Assembly (NCBI GenBank): GCA_964540515.1
Contig: CAZIMS010000007.1
Span: 62,001 to 126,000 of the forward strand
Reading direction: 5' to 3'
DNA from: JAOAGA01 sp964540515
GTDB lineage: Bacteria; CALINM01
DNA: 64,000 nucleotides
Part shown: one piece after another, positions 15,302-24,319 of the stretch
How the letters are laid out: every line of letters starts with the position of its first letter
Position numbering within the stretch: the stretch's first letter is position 1
Position numbers and translations under genes: made by a program
The notes under the pieces: model-generated
Database searches by the model: none
Told to the model about the DNA's origin: nothing
What the model saw: only the letters and a program-made list of their open reading frames with translations

Positions 15302-17419
15302 TTATTTTACTCTTTGTACGGAATATACTCCTTTTACTTTCTCAACAGAACGCATAACTTTATTTAGCATATTAACATCGCTTACAAGAATGGTAAAATT
15401 ACAAACAGCTGTTTTTTCTGGAAGTGTTGATACTTTGGCTTCAGATATATTAACATTTTCTTTTGATATTGAGGAAGAAATATTGGTTAGCAAGCCTGGT
15501 TCATCGACACACTCAACACGTATCTTAATCGGTCTTAACACATTCTTTCCTGGATCCCAAGATGCCTGAATAACTCTATAGGGTTCTGCATTTATTATGT
15601 TAGGGCAATCAGGATGATGTATAGTAATTCCTTTTCCTCTAGAGATAAAACCCACTATTGAATCGCCAGGTAAAGGATTACAACATTTAGCGAATTTTAT
15701 TAATACTCCATCCAGCTCCTTTATAACAATACCTTCTCTTACTGATTCTTTAGGAGTTTCTACTGTTTTTATATCCTTTTTCTTCTCATCAGGTATTAAT
15801 TCATTAACTATATGATAGGCAGAGATTTTACCAAAACCTATCTGGGAGTAGAGTTCTTCTTCCTCTTTCACATTGAAAATTTTTAATATCTTATTTATAT
15901 CCTGCTTTGAAAGTTTGTTTAGAGAGGACTCACTCTTTTTTAGAGCCTTATCCAAAAGCTCCTTACCAATCTCTATACTTTTTTGATACTGGCTTTGTTT
16001 TACAAACTGTCTTATCTTTGCCTTTGCCTTTGAAGTTTTTACAAACTTTAACCAGTCTGCAGAAGGTTTTTGCTGACTTGATGTAACTATCTCAACAACA
16101 TCTCCTGTTTGAAGCTCATATTTTAATGTTACTATCTTTCCGTTTACCTTTGCACCTATGCAATGATTACCAACCTCTGAGTGTATAGCATAGGCAAAAT
16201 CAACTACCGTAGAGCTTCTTGGCAGAACAATTACATCTCCCTTTGGGGTAAAAACATAGACTTCATCGGAAAAAATATCAGTCTTTATAGACTCTATAAA
16301 ATCCTTAGCATCCTTTGACTCTTTTTGATACTCAAGTATTTGTCTAAGCCAGGCAAATCTTTCCTCTTCCTTTAAAGCCCTTACCCTACCCTCTTTATAT
16401 TTCCAATGGGCAGCTATACCAAATTCTGCTATTTTGTGCATCTCTTCAGTTCTTATCTGTATCTCAATCCTCTCACCCTCAGGCCCGATAACAGTGGTAT
16501 GGAGGGATTGATACATATTAGGTTTAGGAACACCTATATAGTCTTTAAACCTACCTGGCACAGGCCTCCACTGAGAATGGATTATGCCAAGTACTTCGTA
16601 GCATTCTTTGATAGTTTTAACTATTATTCTAAAGGCTATTAGATCATAAATCTGATCTAAGCTTATCTTCTGTTTCTCCATTTTTTGATTAATGCTATAT
16701 AAATGTTTTGGTCTTCCACTTACCTCACACTGTATGTTATGATCTGCTAAAAGCTTTTTTATAATCTCTTTTACCCTTTCAACATAATCACCTCTCTGAG
16801 CAATCCTTTTATCCACCTCTCTTTTTAGATACTCATAAACCTCTGGCTTAATATATTTGAAGGATAAATCTTCTAACTCTGATTTTATTTTAGCCATACC
16901 TAGTCGGTTGGCTATAGGTGTGTAAATTTCGAGGGTCTCTCTTGCTATGTTTTCCCTCTTTTCTATAGGTTGAAAATCAAGTGTTTTTATATTGTGCAAT
17001 CTATCGGCTAACTTTATAATTATTACCCTGATATCTTTAGCCATTGCGATGAGCATCTTTCTATAGTTTTCTGCTTTTCTTTCAGCCTTAGTGCTAAACT
17101 GAATCTTTCCTATCTTTGTAACACCATCTACAAGCTGAGCTATCTCATCTCCAAACTCTTTAACAAGCACATCATAGCTTACAAGAGTATCCTCTAAAAC
17201 ATCGTGTAAAAGCCCAGCGGAAATACAGTATTCATCCATCTTAAGCTCAACCAAGCTATAGGCTGTCTCTACAGGATGGTTTATGTAAGGCTCTCCTGAT
17301 AATCTTATCTGATCTTTATGAAGCTCTGCAGAGTATATATAGGCCTTCTTTATTAGCTCAAGGCTTTGAGATGGTAGATATAACTTTGCCTTTTCTATAA
17401 TATCGTCTAAGGTTTTCAT
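15302..17419 (-). CDS. RelA/SpoT bifunctional (p)ppGpp synthetase/hydrolase
   Basis: Makes and degrades the stringent response alarmone. The HD hydrolase domain is intact: His49, HD at 73-74, ED at 77-78 and Asp140 (KLADRLHNIK). The synthetase domain has GRFKDYIGVPKPNMYQSLHT and IEIQIRTEEMH. A TGS domain (about 385-445), a cysteine-containing region (CCNPLPGD, HHPDCPN) and a C-terminal ACT domain follow, so both activities are predicted. I use the ATG at 17419; a TTG just before it (17422) would add one residue. No good ribosome site is visible. It is the last gene of the long minus-strand run, 67 bases after rpoZ. Confidence 0.95.
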   Translation of the reverse strand: MKTLDDIIEKAKLYLPSQSLELIKKAYIYSAELHKDQIRLSGEPYINHPVETAYSLVELKMDEYCISAGLLHDVLEDTLVSYDVLVKEFGDEIAQLVDGVTKIGKIQFSTKAERKAENYRKMLIAMAKDIRVIIIKLADRLHNIKTLDFQPIEKRENIARETLEIYTPIANRLGMAKIKSELEDLSFKYIKPEVYEYLKREVDKRIAQRGDYVERVKEIIKKLLADHNIQCEVSGRPKHLYSINQKMEKQKISLDQIYDLIAFRIIVKTIKECYEVLGIIHSQWRPVPGRFKDYIGVPKPNMYQSLHTTVIGPEGERIEIQIRTEEMHKIAEFGIAAHWKYKEGRVRALKEEERFAWLRQILEYQKESKDAKDFIESIKTDIFSDEVYVFTPKGDVIVLPRSSTVVDFAYAIHSEVGNHCIGAKVNGKIVTLKYELQTGDVVEIVTSSQQKPSADWLKFVKTSKAKAKIRQFVKQSQYQKSIEIGKELLDKALKKSESSLNKLSKQDINKILKIFNVKEEEELYSQIGFGKISAYHIVNELIPDEKKKDIKTVETPKESVREGIVIKELDGVLIKFAKCCNPLPGDSIVGFISRGKGITIHHPDCPNIINAEPYRVIQASWDPGKNVLRPIKIRVECVDEPGLLTNISSSISKENVNISEAKVSTLPEKTAVCNFTILVSDVNMLNKVMRSVEKVKGVYSVQRVK

Positions 17420-17486
17420 CAAAAAAAATTATGTTAATAGACCTCGAATTATGAGATTTGTATTAGAGTTAGAAGATCAATTTTAG

Positions 17487-17672
17487 CTAATCTTTAATCT
17501 TTACTTTGCCTGCTGCAATCTCCCTTAAGGCAGTAACTATCTCTTTATTTTTAGAATCTACAAGTACTGATGCACCTCTCTTTAAGTCTTTTGCCCTTTT
17601 TGCTGCAACTATGCAGAGCGAAAAACGATTAGGTATCCTTTCTAAACAATCTTCAACTGTTATCCTTGCCAT
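17487..17672 (-). CDS. rpoZ: DNA-directed RNA polymerase omega subunit
   Basis: A 61-residue omega subunit that helps assemble the beta' subunit into RNA polymerase. MARITVEDCLERIPNRFSL and VAAKRAKDLKRGA are the conserved N-terminal omega motifs. It is at the short end of the family range. Its ATG overlaps the gmk stop (TAATG), and the gmk-rpoZ-spoT order is common in Gram-negative bacteria. Confidence 0.95.
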   Translation of the reverse strand: MARITVEDCLERIPNRFSLCIVAAKRAKDLKRGASVLVDSKNKEIVTALREIAAGKVKIKD

Positions 17673-18301
17673 TATCTACCTCCAAAAAAATTTTCTTTTA
17701 TCTTTTTTAACCTTTTAGTCCTTACTTTTTCTGCTTCCACAATACTATTAAGAACTTTGACTGAATTATTCCTCTTACCAGCCTTGTTTAATATAACATA
17801 ATCATAGATATTAATGTAAGAAATCTCTCTTGAAACCTCCGCTACCCTCTTTAATAGATCTTCCTCACTTTCGGTGTTTCTATCTTTAAGCCTTTTTATA
17901 AGCTCATCTAAACTTTCTGGTATTATGAATACAGATACTATCTCATCTTCAAAGATATTTTTAGCACTTATAACTCCATCTACATTTATCTCTAACAATA
18001 CATTTTTTTCTGTTTTTAATATTCTGTCAATCTCTTTTTTAGATGTTCCGTAATAATTACCATATATCTCTGCCCACTCAAGAAACTCTCCCTTATCAAT
18101 CATTTTTTCAAACTCTCTCTTAGTAACATAATAATAATTTAAACCATCAATCTCTCCTTCTCTTTTTGCTCTTGTGGTATGAGATATACTAAGCTGAAAA
18201 TCTCTATTTTCTTTCAGAAAATCACTAATTATAGAGCTTTTTCCAGAGCCCGAGGGACCAGATATTATCAATATGAATTTGCTATAGTAGTCACTCAACA
18301 T
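17672..18301 (-). CDS. gmk: Guanylate kinase
   Basis: Phosphorylates GMP to GDP with ATP. The P-loop GPSGSGKS is at residues 15-22, followed by SISHTTRAKREGEIDGLNYY (GMP-binding) and FLEWAEIYGNYYGTSK. The 209 residues match the family. It overlaps yicC upstream by 11 bases and rpoZ downstream by one, an arrangement conserved in many bacteria. Confidence 0.96.
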   Translation of the reverse strand: MLSDYYSKFILIISGPSGSGKSSIISDFLKENRDFQLSISHTTRAKREGEIDGLNYYYVTKREFEKMIDKGEFLEWAEIYGNYYGTSKKEIDRILKTEKNVLLEINVDGVISAKNIFEDEIVSVFIIPESLDELIKRLKDRNTESEEDLLKRVAEVSREISYINIYDYVILNKAGKRNNSVKVLNSIVEAEKVRTKRLKKIKENFFGGR

Positions 18302-19160
18302 TTTGAACTTGCTCCCTAATTTTTTCTATCTCAGACTTTATATCAACTCCTATCTTTGATACCTCAGCATCTTGTGATTTAACTATTAGCGTATTTATCT
18401 CTCTTAGAAGCTCCTGGGTGTAGAAATCTAACTTTTTACCAATCTGACTATTATCTTTAATAATATTTTGTATGTTTTTTAGATGTGTATTAAATCTTAT
18501 TATCTCTTCAGATACATCAAGTTTTTCAGTGATATAAAGGATCTCCTGTTCAAGTCTCTCTGCAAAATTTGCCTTTTCAAAAACTTCAAAGACTCTCTTC
18601 TTTATCTTTGAAATATTATTGTTTTTTATTGTAGGTAACATTTTTTCTATTTTTAAAATATTTTTTTCTAAAAAGCGGAGTCTTTTTTTTATGTCCTTCT
18701 CTAACTCCTTACCTTCCTTTATTCTTGATTTATTAAAATCTTTAAGTACCTCTGAGAGCTTCTTCCAGAATAGCTCTTCAAACTCGCCTGAGAGGCTTAA
18801 TTTTTCATTATTTGTCAGAAGAAAATCTTTGTAATAAAGGATATGAGTAAGGGTAATATCCTCTTTAATATTAAGACTTTTTCTTAACTCATTAATTAGC
18901 TTATGTACTATCTTAGCTTTGTCTCTATTTATGTACCTCTCAAGATTTGTCTCCTCTACAGTAAAAACAAACTCAACTCTCCCTCTATTAACATACTCCC
19001 CGATAGTCTTCCTTATCTGGTTTTCCAGATAGTTATAGGCTTTTGGTATCTTAATAATTATATCGAGGTATTTATGGTTGTAAGACTTGATCTCTAAATT
19101 AAATCTCTGTGCTGATATCTCAAAACTTTTTGCAGCATAACCTGTCATGCTAATTAGCAA
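18291..19160 (-). CDS. yicC: YicC-family endoribonuclease-like protein
   Basis: A 289-residue YicC/YloC protein, a family with endoribonuclease activity in studied members. The start is a TTG at 19160 with AGGAG seven bases upstream; it yields ISMTGYA at the N-terminus, matching the usual SMTGYG opening, whereas the ATG at 19148 has no ribosome site at proper spacing. The C-terminal DUF1732 segment (LREINTLIVKSQDAE, then GVDIKSEIEKIREQVQN) is conserved. It sits directly upstream of gmk, as in many genomes. Confidence 0.92.
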   Translation of the reverse strand: MLISMTGYAAKSFEISAQRFNLEIKSYNHKYLDIIIKIPKAYNYLENQIRKTIGEYVNRGRVEFVFTVEETNLERYINRDKAKIVHKLINELRKSLNIKEDITLTHILYYKDFLLTNNEKLSLSGEFEELFWKKLSEVLKDFNKSRIKEGKELEKDIKKRLRFLEKNILKIEKMLPTIKNNNISKIKKRVFEVFEKANFAERLEQEILYITEKLDVSEEIIRFNTHLKNIQNIIKDNSQIGKKLDFYTQELLREINTLIVKSQDAEVSKIGVDIKSEIEKIREQVQNVE

Positions 19161-19162
19161 GT

Positions 19163-19687
19163 TTATTCTCCTTTTAGACTAATTTTTAATAGTTTTCTAA
19201 CATCATTAAAAAAATTTCTATATTCCTCCGAAGCATAGTCAGGATAAGTCCATTCGAGAGGACAATAGCCCAAACCTTTTTTGTATATTAAAGTTAGATC
19301 AGCATAGACACCCTTACCAATGTAAACTCTATGACTATAGGGTTTTCTTGTCGTCAATATAACGTGTGAAAGCTCAATATAACCAGGATCAATATTAACT
19401 AATCTTTTATTGCTAGCTTTAAGAGATTCCTCAATCTCCATTGTTATTAACTTCATCTCAATAGCCAATAAGGGATTTATTAAATTTTTCAAGGAAAATA
19501 TCTTCCTTTTTAAGTTTTTCCCAAACTCTCTCTCGTAATAGTTAGTATGATTAAAAATCAAAAGATCCGTCTCCCTTTCTATCTCACCAAAAACAGAGGA
19601 TAGATGCCTTGTGGTCTCATTAATCATATCTATATTGGCAGAGAAGATACTAAAGAAAGGCTTAGCAGTCTTATCAAAATCATTCAT
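19163..19687 (-). CDS. DUF4416 family protein
   Basis: A 174-residue protein of unknown function. Features that fit DUF4416 are the N-terminal KPFFSIFSAN, the central YYEREFGKNLKRKIFSL, NIDPGYIEL, SHRVYIGKGVYADLTLIY and the C-terminal WTYPDYAS. No membrane segment or signal peptide is seen. Conserved Tyr, Glu, Asp and Lys residues suggest an enzyme, but no reaction is known to me. It overlaps the heptose kinase gene by 8 bases and precedes yicC by 2 bases. Confidence 0.8.
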   Translation of the reverse strand: MNDFDKTAKPFFSIFSANIDMINETTRHLSSVFGEIERETDLLIFNHTNYYEREFGKNLKRKIFSLKNLINPLLAIEMKLITMEIEESLKASNKRLVNIDPGYIELSHVILTTRKPYSHRVYIGKGVYADLTLIYKKGLGYCPLEWTYPDYASEEYRNFFNDVRKLLKISLKGE

Positions 19688-20693
19688 AAGCTAATATATG
19701 CTCCAACTCTTTTCTGATAGATTTATCCATTAAAGTCCATTTTCTTTCGATCTCTTCTATAGTGGTTGTTGCAGTACCCATCTTTCCTACAACAACAGAA
19801 GCAGCTATATTGGAAATTATACAGCTTTTTATTAAATCAAGACCAGAGCTAATACTTGCCGATAAAAGCGCAACAACCGTATCTCCAGCCCCACTGACAT
19901 CAAAAACCTCTTGAGCAAAGGTTGGAATCCTTATATGCCTTTTACCCAAAAAAAGGCTCATGCCTTCCTCGCCTCTTGTTATTAAGAGGTTAGGAAGTCT
20001 AAGATCTTTCATAATCTTATCACCCACTTGAATTAATGTATCTTCCGTACCATCATCAATCATCTTCGCAATCTCAAAGGATTCTTTTCTATTAGGAGTG
20101 ATTAAATCAAAATCTTTGTATAATTTTTCATTTTTTACTTTAGGATCTGCAATAAAAAAAACCTTGTTAAAATACTTTTTTATTATTTCTATTAATCTTT
20201 TTGTTATTAACCCCTTTGCGTAATCTGATATTACTACTACGTTAAAATTCTTAGCCTCTAACCTGAAGAAATTTTCCATTTTTTTAACTATTTCATCATT
20301 TATGTCAGAAACTTCTTCCTTATCTATCCTAACAATATGTTGGTGCTGAGCTATAACCCTTGTCTTGACAGTAGTATTTCTCTTTTTATCTATAAATACA
20401 CCAGAGGTATTAACACCCCTTTCCTTAAGTATCTCAATTAGATTTTTTCCAAAAGAGTCATTGCCAATAATACCACAGAGAGTAACACCACCATTTACAG
20501 AGCTTATGTTTAATGCGACATTTGCTGATCCACCGGGTACTGTATTTTCTCTTGTTACCAGCACTACTGGAACTGGAGCTTCAGGAGATATCCTATTTAC
20601 CTTTCCCAAAATATAATGATCAAGGATAATGTCTCCAACAACGAGAACCCTTGAATTTTTTAATCCTCTTAGATAATCTCTGATTTTATTCAT
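19680..20693 (-). CDS. rfaE1: D-glycero-beta-D-manno-heptose-7-phosphate kinase (HldE N-domain type)
   Basis: A PfkB-family sugar kinase for the ADP-heptose pathway of LPS inner-core synthesis. It contains VVGDIILDHYILGKVNRISPE, typical of RfaE/HldE kinase domains, the glycine motif GGSANVALN, and the catalytic GAGD at 268-271. At 337 residues it holds only the kinase; the cytidylyltransferase domain of bifunctional HldE is absent, so a separate gene must supply it. It overlaps the nitrilase-like gene by 8 bases. Confidence 0.88.
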   Translation of the reverse strand: MNKIRDYLRGLKNSRVLVVGDIILDHYILGKVNRISPEAPVPVVLVTRENTVPGGSANVALNISSVNGGVTLCGIIGNDSFGKNLIEILKERGVNTSGVFIDKKRNTTVKTRVIAQHQHIVRIDKEEVSDINDEIVKKMENFFRLEAKNFNVVVISDYAKGLITKRLIEIIKKYFNKVFFIADPKVKNEKLYKDFDLITPNRKESFEIAKMIDDGTEDTLIQVGDKIMKDLRLPNLLITRGEEGMSLFLGKRHIRIPTFAQEVFDVSGAGDTVVALLSASISSGLDLIKSCIISNIAASVVVGKMGTATTTIEEIERKWTLMDKSIRKELEHILAYE

Positions 20694-21504
20694 CTCTCTC
20701 CTCTAGAATATTGTGATATAGTTTTGGCTTTCTATCTTTGAAAAAGGAAAAAAACTTTTTTGCTTTTTTAATCAAATTTAAATTTATTTGAGAGATATAG
20801 ACTCCCTCTAACTCTCCAGCAGGTTTGTCAACTATTACACCATCAGGCCCAACAAGAAAACTATTTCCATAAAAGTTTTGATATCTCTCTTTCCCAACTC
20901 TATTAACCCTAAGGATATAAATATTATTAAGTAATGCCTGAGTAGCAATAACAACCTTCCATCTTGTTTGTGTATTCATTGCAGAGGCTGTAGGCGTAAT
21001 TACAAGCTCTGCACCATTAATAGCAAGAGACCTGTATCCCTCAAAAAAGAAGTTATCCCAACCCATCTGAATCCCAATCTTGCAAATAGAGGTATCGAAT
21101 ACTGGAAAAGAGCTGCCACTCTTAAAATAAAACTTCTCTTCCCAATAGGGTATCTGAGGTATATGAACTTTTTTATAAACCCCGATTAACTTACCATGAT
21201 CTATTACTGCTGTTGAATTATAAAAGGCTCTTCTATATTTTTCAAAAAAGGGGACGATAAGAATAATCTTATTTTTCCTTGAATAATCTTGGTAGAACTT
21301 AATATGTTCTCCTTTCAAGCTCTCAGCATAATCAAAATAATCATCTCTCATCTCCGCAGGGAACCATTCTGTAAGGAAAAGCTCTGGAAAAGATAAGATT
21401 TTGGCCTCTTGCTGAACAGCAAAATCCATTAAAGTTAGAGATTTTCTCAAATTTTCATTGATATCTTTTTTAGAATGAAGCTGGATGGCGGCAACTTTAA
21501 TCAT
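20686..21504 (-). CDS. Carbon-nitrogen hydrolase homologue lacking the catalytic cysteine
   Basis: A 272-residue nitrilase-superfamily protein. The fold markers are clear: FPELFLTEW with Glu41, GVYKKVHIP with Lys112, and the post-nucleophile region NGAELVITPTA. At the nucleophile position the family pattern of small-hydrophobic-Cys-Trp/Tyr-Asp reads IGIQMGWD, with Gly148 (codon GGT at 21063-21061) instead of cysteine. Glu and Lys of the triad remain. It is therefore probably not an amidase or nitrilase, unless the base is a sequencing error; a TGT to GGT change would be enough. It shares ATGA and 8-base overlaps with its neighbours, a GGDEF protein and the heptose kinase. Confidence 0.82.
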   Translation of the reverse strand: MIKVAAIQLHSKKDINENLRKSLTLMDFAVQQEAKILSFPELFLTEWFPAEMRDDYFDYAESLKGEHIKFYQDYSRKNKIILIVPFFEKYRRAFYNSTAVIDHGKLIGVYKKVHIPQIPYWEEKFYFKSGSSFPVFDTSICKIGIQMGWDNFFFEGYRSLAINGAELVITPTASAMNTQTRWKVVIATQALLNNIYILRVNRVGKERYQNFYGNSFLVGPDGVIVDKPAGELEGVYISQINLNLIKKAKKFFSFFKDRKPKLYHNILEERDE

Positions 21505-23585
21505 ACATCTTTACCTGCTACTATTACTCTATTTCTACCCAATTTTTTAGCTTCATATAGACATTTATCTGCCTTCTCTAACAAATCCTTTTTATCTTTT
21601 CCATCCTTAGGAAATTCTGCTATCCCCATACTAACAGTTACGTTTAACTTTCCACTCTCAAATATTACTGTCATCTCAGATATCTCCTTTCTAAGCCTCT
21701 CAGCAAACTTAAAGGCATTATCTTTATTGTTTTGAGGTAAAATTATAGCAAACTCCTCGCCGCCATAGCGAGCTACTATATCAATCTTTCTCGCGGAACT
21801 CTTAATTTTTTGTGAAACCCTTTTAAGAACAAGATCTCCAACAGGATGTCCATAAGTATCATTAACTTTTTTGAAAAAGTCAATATCAAGTAGTATTAGA
21901 GAAAAAACTTCATCATATCTACTACCCCTCTCCAAAATCTCACTAAATCTCTCCTGAAAATGTCGGTGATTATATACGCCTGTTAATCCATCCGTTGTAG
22001 CCATCATATTTATCTTTTCCACGTAAAGGGCCTTTGCTATAGATATAGTTAGCTGGTTAGTTAAGATTTCCAATAAGTTCTTTTCGTACTCTGTTGGCCC
22101 TTCTTCTTTAAAACAAAGAATCAAAGAGCCTTCTTGTTCTTCATTATCTATTATTATTGGTATTATAATCAGCCTGTTTACATTTTTTATCTTTATATCA
22201 TCAGATATTAGAGATATTTTTCTCTTTTTTTCAGCATAATCTTTAATATCAAGTATAGTCTTATGATTAATGGTCCAAGATACAAGTGTATTAGGCGGAA
22301 CCTCTTTATCTATAATATCTTCGGCTAAACCTTTCTGAAACTTAATCTTTTGTGAAGCTTTCTCATCCTTTAGAGTTATAATGGCATAATCATATCTGAT
22401 AAAGAGCTTTAATAAATCCAAAAAGCCATCAATAGTCTCTTCTAATTTTACATAAGTAAGCATCTTTTTACTGGCATCATAGAGAGCTTTAAACTCTTTT
22501 GATTGCTGGTTAATCTGTTGTATTAATCTGGTATTTTGAAGGGCATCTTCTATCTGGGAGGCAGATAACTTAAGTATATTTTCTGTTTCCTTCGTAAAAA
22601 TATCGCCCTCTAGGGCATCAATAAAAAGGACACCAAAAACTTTCTCCTTTAAAAAAACTGGAACACCCAAAAAAGATTTAATAGGAACATATCTATCATA
22701 GTAATTAAGAGAGTCCTTACTTCCTCTATAATCTTTAAGGTTTAAATTCTTACCATATTTTGCAACCCAACCAATAACACCTTGTTCGAGACTAATATCT
22801 TCATTATATTTCAGGTAGTCATTATCAGATAGGGCATCTACAATTCTATAATACTTACCATCTTCTTTTATCTTTACAAAGCCCACGGTATAGGGAGAGA
22901 TAAAATCTTTAATCCTTTCTAAGATAACAAAAAGCCTTTCCTCAAAGAGTTTATAGGTTTGTTGCAGGCTCTCCTCTCTATTCTCAGATTTCAAGGCGAG
23001 TATTGTATGTTCTTCTTCTCCAAATACTCTTTTGGCACCTTCCTTTAAGTCTAAAAGCTTGCTTTTATATTCCTTCTTCTCTATTCTTTCCTTTCTCAAT
23101 AAATAGCCAACAGCAGAAAATAGAGCTGATAATACAAAAAAACTAATAAAGTGTGTATAAGTTCTTTCCCAATGGACATATACAAGAGAGAGATATTGAT
23201 AAATTATGACTATTCCAAAATAAAAAAAAGACCAGAAAATGTTAAGAAAGGCAAAAATCAATGCAAGGTAAAGATAATAAAGAGGTTCTAAAAAATTAAA
23301 GTTTGTAAGAGAGATAAAAAAAGAAATAGCAACAAAAAGCCAGCCACCGATATAAAGAGATTTTTCAGAGATTGAACTGCCATAAACTCTTTTCAAAAAA
23401 AAGTATATATCTCCCATTAAAAAAAACATTACAAAAATACCTGAAATAATAGCAAAGAAAATCTGATATCTTGTTATGGTACCCGAGATAGCTATATCTA
23501 ATCTTAGTATAAAGGCATATAAAAGACATACTGTAAGTAAGACAAGTTTAAATATCTTTATCTTTTTATTTGTTATTTCTATCAT
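21501..23585 (-). CDS. Membrane-anchored GAF-GGDEF diguanylate cyclase
   Basis: A 694-residue protein. The N-terminal 170 residues contain about five or six membrane segments, followed by a basic linker (RKERIEKKEYKSK), a first GAF domain (about 215-355) and a second GAF-like region (about 375-520). The GGDEF domain begins at DGLTGVYNHRHF and has GGEEF at 608-612 with the inhibitory RxxD (RKID) at 599-602. It should make c-di-GMP under control of a signal sensed in the membrane or by the GAF domains. It follows the FtsB-like gene by 12 bases. Confidence 0.9.
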   Translation of the reverse strand: MIEITNKKIKIFKLVLLTVCLLYAFILRLDIAISGTITRYQIFFAIISGIFVMFFLMGDIYFFLKRVYGSSISEKSLYIGGWLFVAISFFISLTNFNFLEPLYYLYLALIFAFLNIFWSFFYFGIVIIYQYLSLVYVHWERTYTHFISFFVLSALFSAVGYLLRKERIEKKEYKSKLLDLKEGAKRVFGEEEHTILALKSENREESLQQTYKLFEERLFVILERIKDFISPYTVGFVKIKEDGKYYRIVDALSDNDYLKYNEDISLEQGVIGWVAKYGKNLNLKDYRGSKDSLNYYDRYVPIKSFLGVPVFLKEKVFGVLFIDALEGDIFTKETENILKLSASQIEDALQNTRLIQQINQQSKEFKALYDASKKMLTYVKLEETIDGFLDLLKLFIRYDYAIITLKDEKASQKIKFQKGLAEDIIDKEVPPNTLVSWTINHKTILDIKDYAEKKRKISLISDDIKIKNVNRLIIIPIIIDNEEQEGSLILCFKEEGPTEYEKNLLEILTNQLTISIAKALYVEKINMMATTDGLTGVYNHRHFQERFSEILERGSRYDEVFSLILLDIDFFKKVNDTYGHPVGDLVLKRVSQKIKSSARKIDIVARYGGEEFAIILPQNNKDNAFKFAERLRKEISEMTVIFESGKLNVTVSMGIAEFPKDGKDKKDLLEKADKCLYEAKKLGRNRVIVAGKDV

Positions 23586-23597
23586 TTAGACTGGTTC

Positions 23598-23888
23598 TTA
23601 TTTTTTTTCAGGAAAATGATAATAAATCTCCCCTCTATTTCCTTTCTTGAGATTAATCTTTATCTGTTCTTCCATGAAAAGAGGGTTGGTCTTAAGAGCC
23701 TCTAAATCTTTTTCATGTTGAGCTTTTTCCGTCATCAACCTGGTGTGTTCCTTAGTAAGCCTGATTCTTTGTTGCCTCGAATTAAGATAACTTTTCACAC
23801 CCCAATGTCCCATGTATATATCGTAGAGCATATAAACTAAAAGTGCAAAAAAAGTAGCTCTTAAAGTATGCTTTATTATTTTACTCAT
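23598..23888 (-). CDS. FtsB/DivIC-like septum formation initiator protein
   Basis: A 96-residue bitopic protein: a short basic N-terminus, one membrane helix (about 10-27), a coiled coil (about 36-68), then NPLFMEEQIKINLKKGNRGEIYY, which matches the FtsB/DivIC end where a helix is followed by the motif before a conserved Gly-Glu. In studied bacteria it bridges FtsL and FtsQ in the divisome. The gene is embedded by an ATGA overlap behind exbD, not next to enolase or a cell-wall cluster as in many bacteria. Confidence 0.8.
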   Translation of the reverse strand: MSKIIKHTLRATFFALLVYMLYDIYMGHWGVKSYLNSRQQRIRLTKEHTRLMTEKAQHEKDLEALKTNPLFMEEQIKINLKKGNRGEIYYHFPEKK

Positions 23889-24319
23889 TTTTCCTTTGGT
23901 TTTGTAGCAATAGCTATTCTCTCCAATCCAGCAGATTTTGCTAAGTCAATAATCTTTACTACTTCTCCTTGAGACACGCTCTCATCTGCTTGAATTATCA
24001 CAATAGTTTCTTTATTGACAGCCCTTTGGTATATAAGCTTTTCTATATCTTCAAGAGAGAAGGTCTTACCATCAATTATAAAATTACCATAGGTATAACC
24101 TTCTTTCTGAACACCCTTAGTTACATAAACTCTTATCTCATTTTTCTCTCTCACCGTCTCTTCTGTAGAAGCCTGAGGTAACTTAAGCTTTATAGCTGGG
24201 GTCCCTATAAAATTAAGAGAAAGGGCAAAGAAGATTATAAGATTAAAGACCGTGTCTACTATGGGAGTAAAATCTATGCTATTAAAGTTATTATTTTTTC
24301 TAAGAGGTCTAAAATTCAT
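23885..24319 (-). CDS. ExbD/TolR family biopolymer transport protein
   Basis: A small partner of the proton-driven ExbB/TolQ motor. One membrane helix (about 19-40) carries the essential Asp in TPIVDTVFNLIIFF (Asp22 from the ATG at 24319), and the periplasmic domain ends IIDLAKSAGLERIAIATKPKEK, typical of the family. A GTG at 24328 is an alternative start adding three residues; GGAG lies just before the ATG. It overlaps exbB upstream and the FtsB-like gene downstream. No TonB or TolA gene is in the operon, so ExbD and TolR cannot be separated. Confidence 0.9.
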   Translation of the reverse strand: MNFRPLRKNNNFNSIDFTPIVDTVFNLIIFFALSLNFIGTPAIKLKLPQASTEETVREKNEIRVYVTKGVQKEGYTYGNFIIDGKTFSLEDIEKLIYQRAVNKETIVIIQADESVSQGEVVKIIDLAKSAGLERIAIATKPKEK

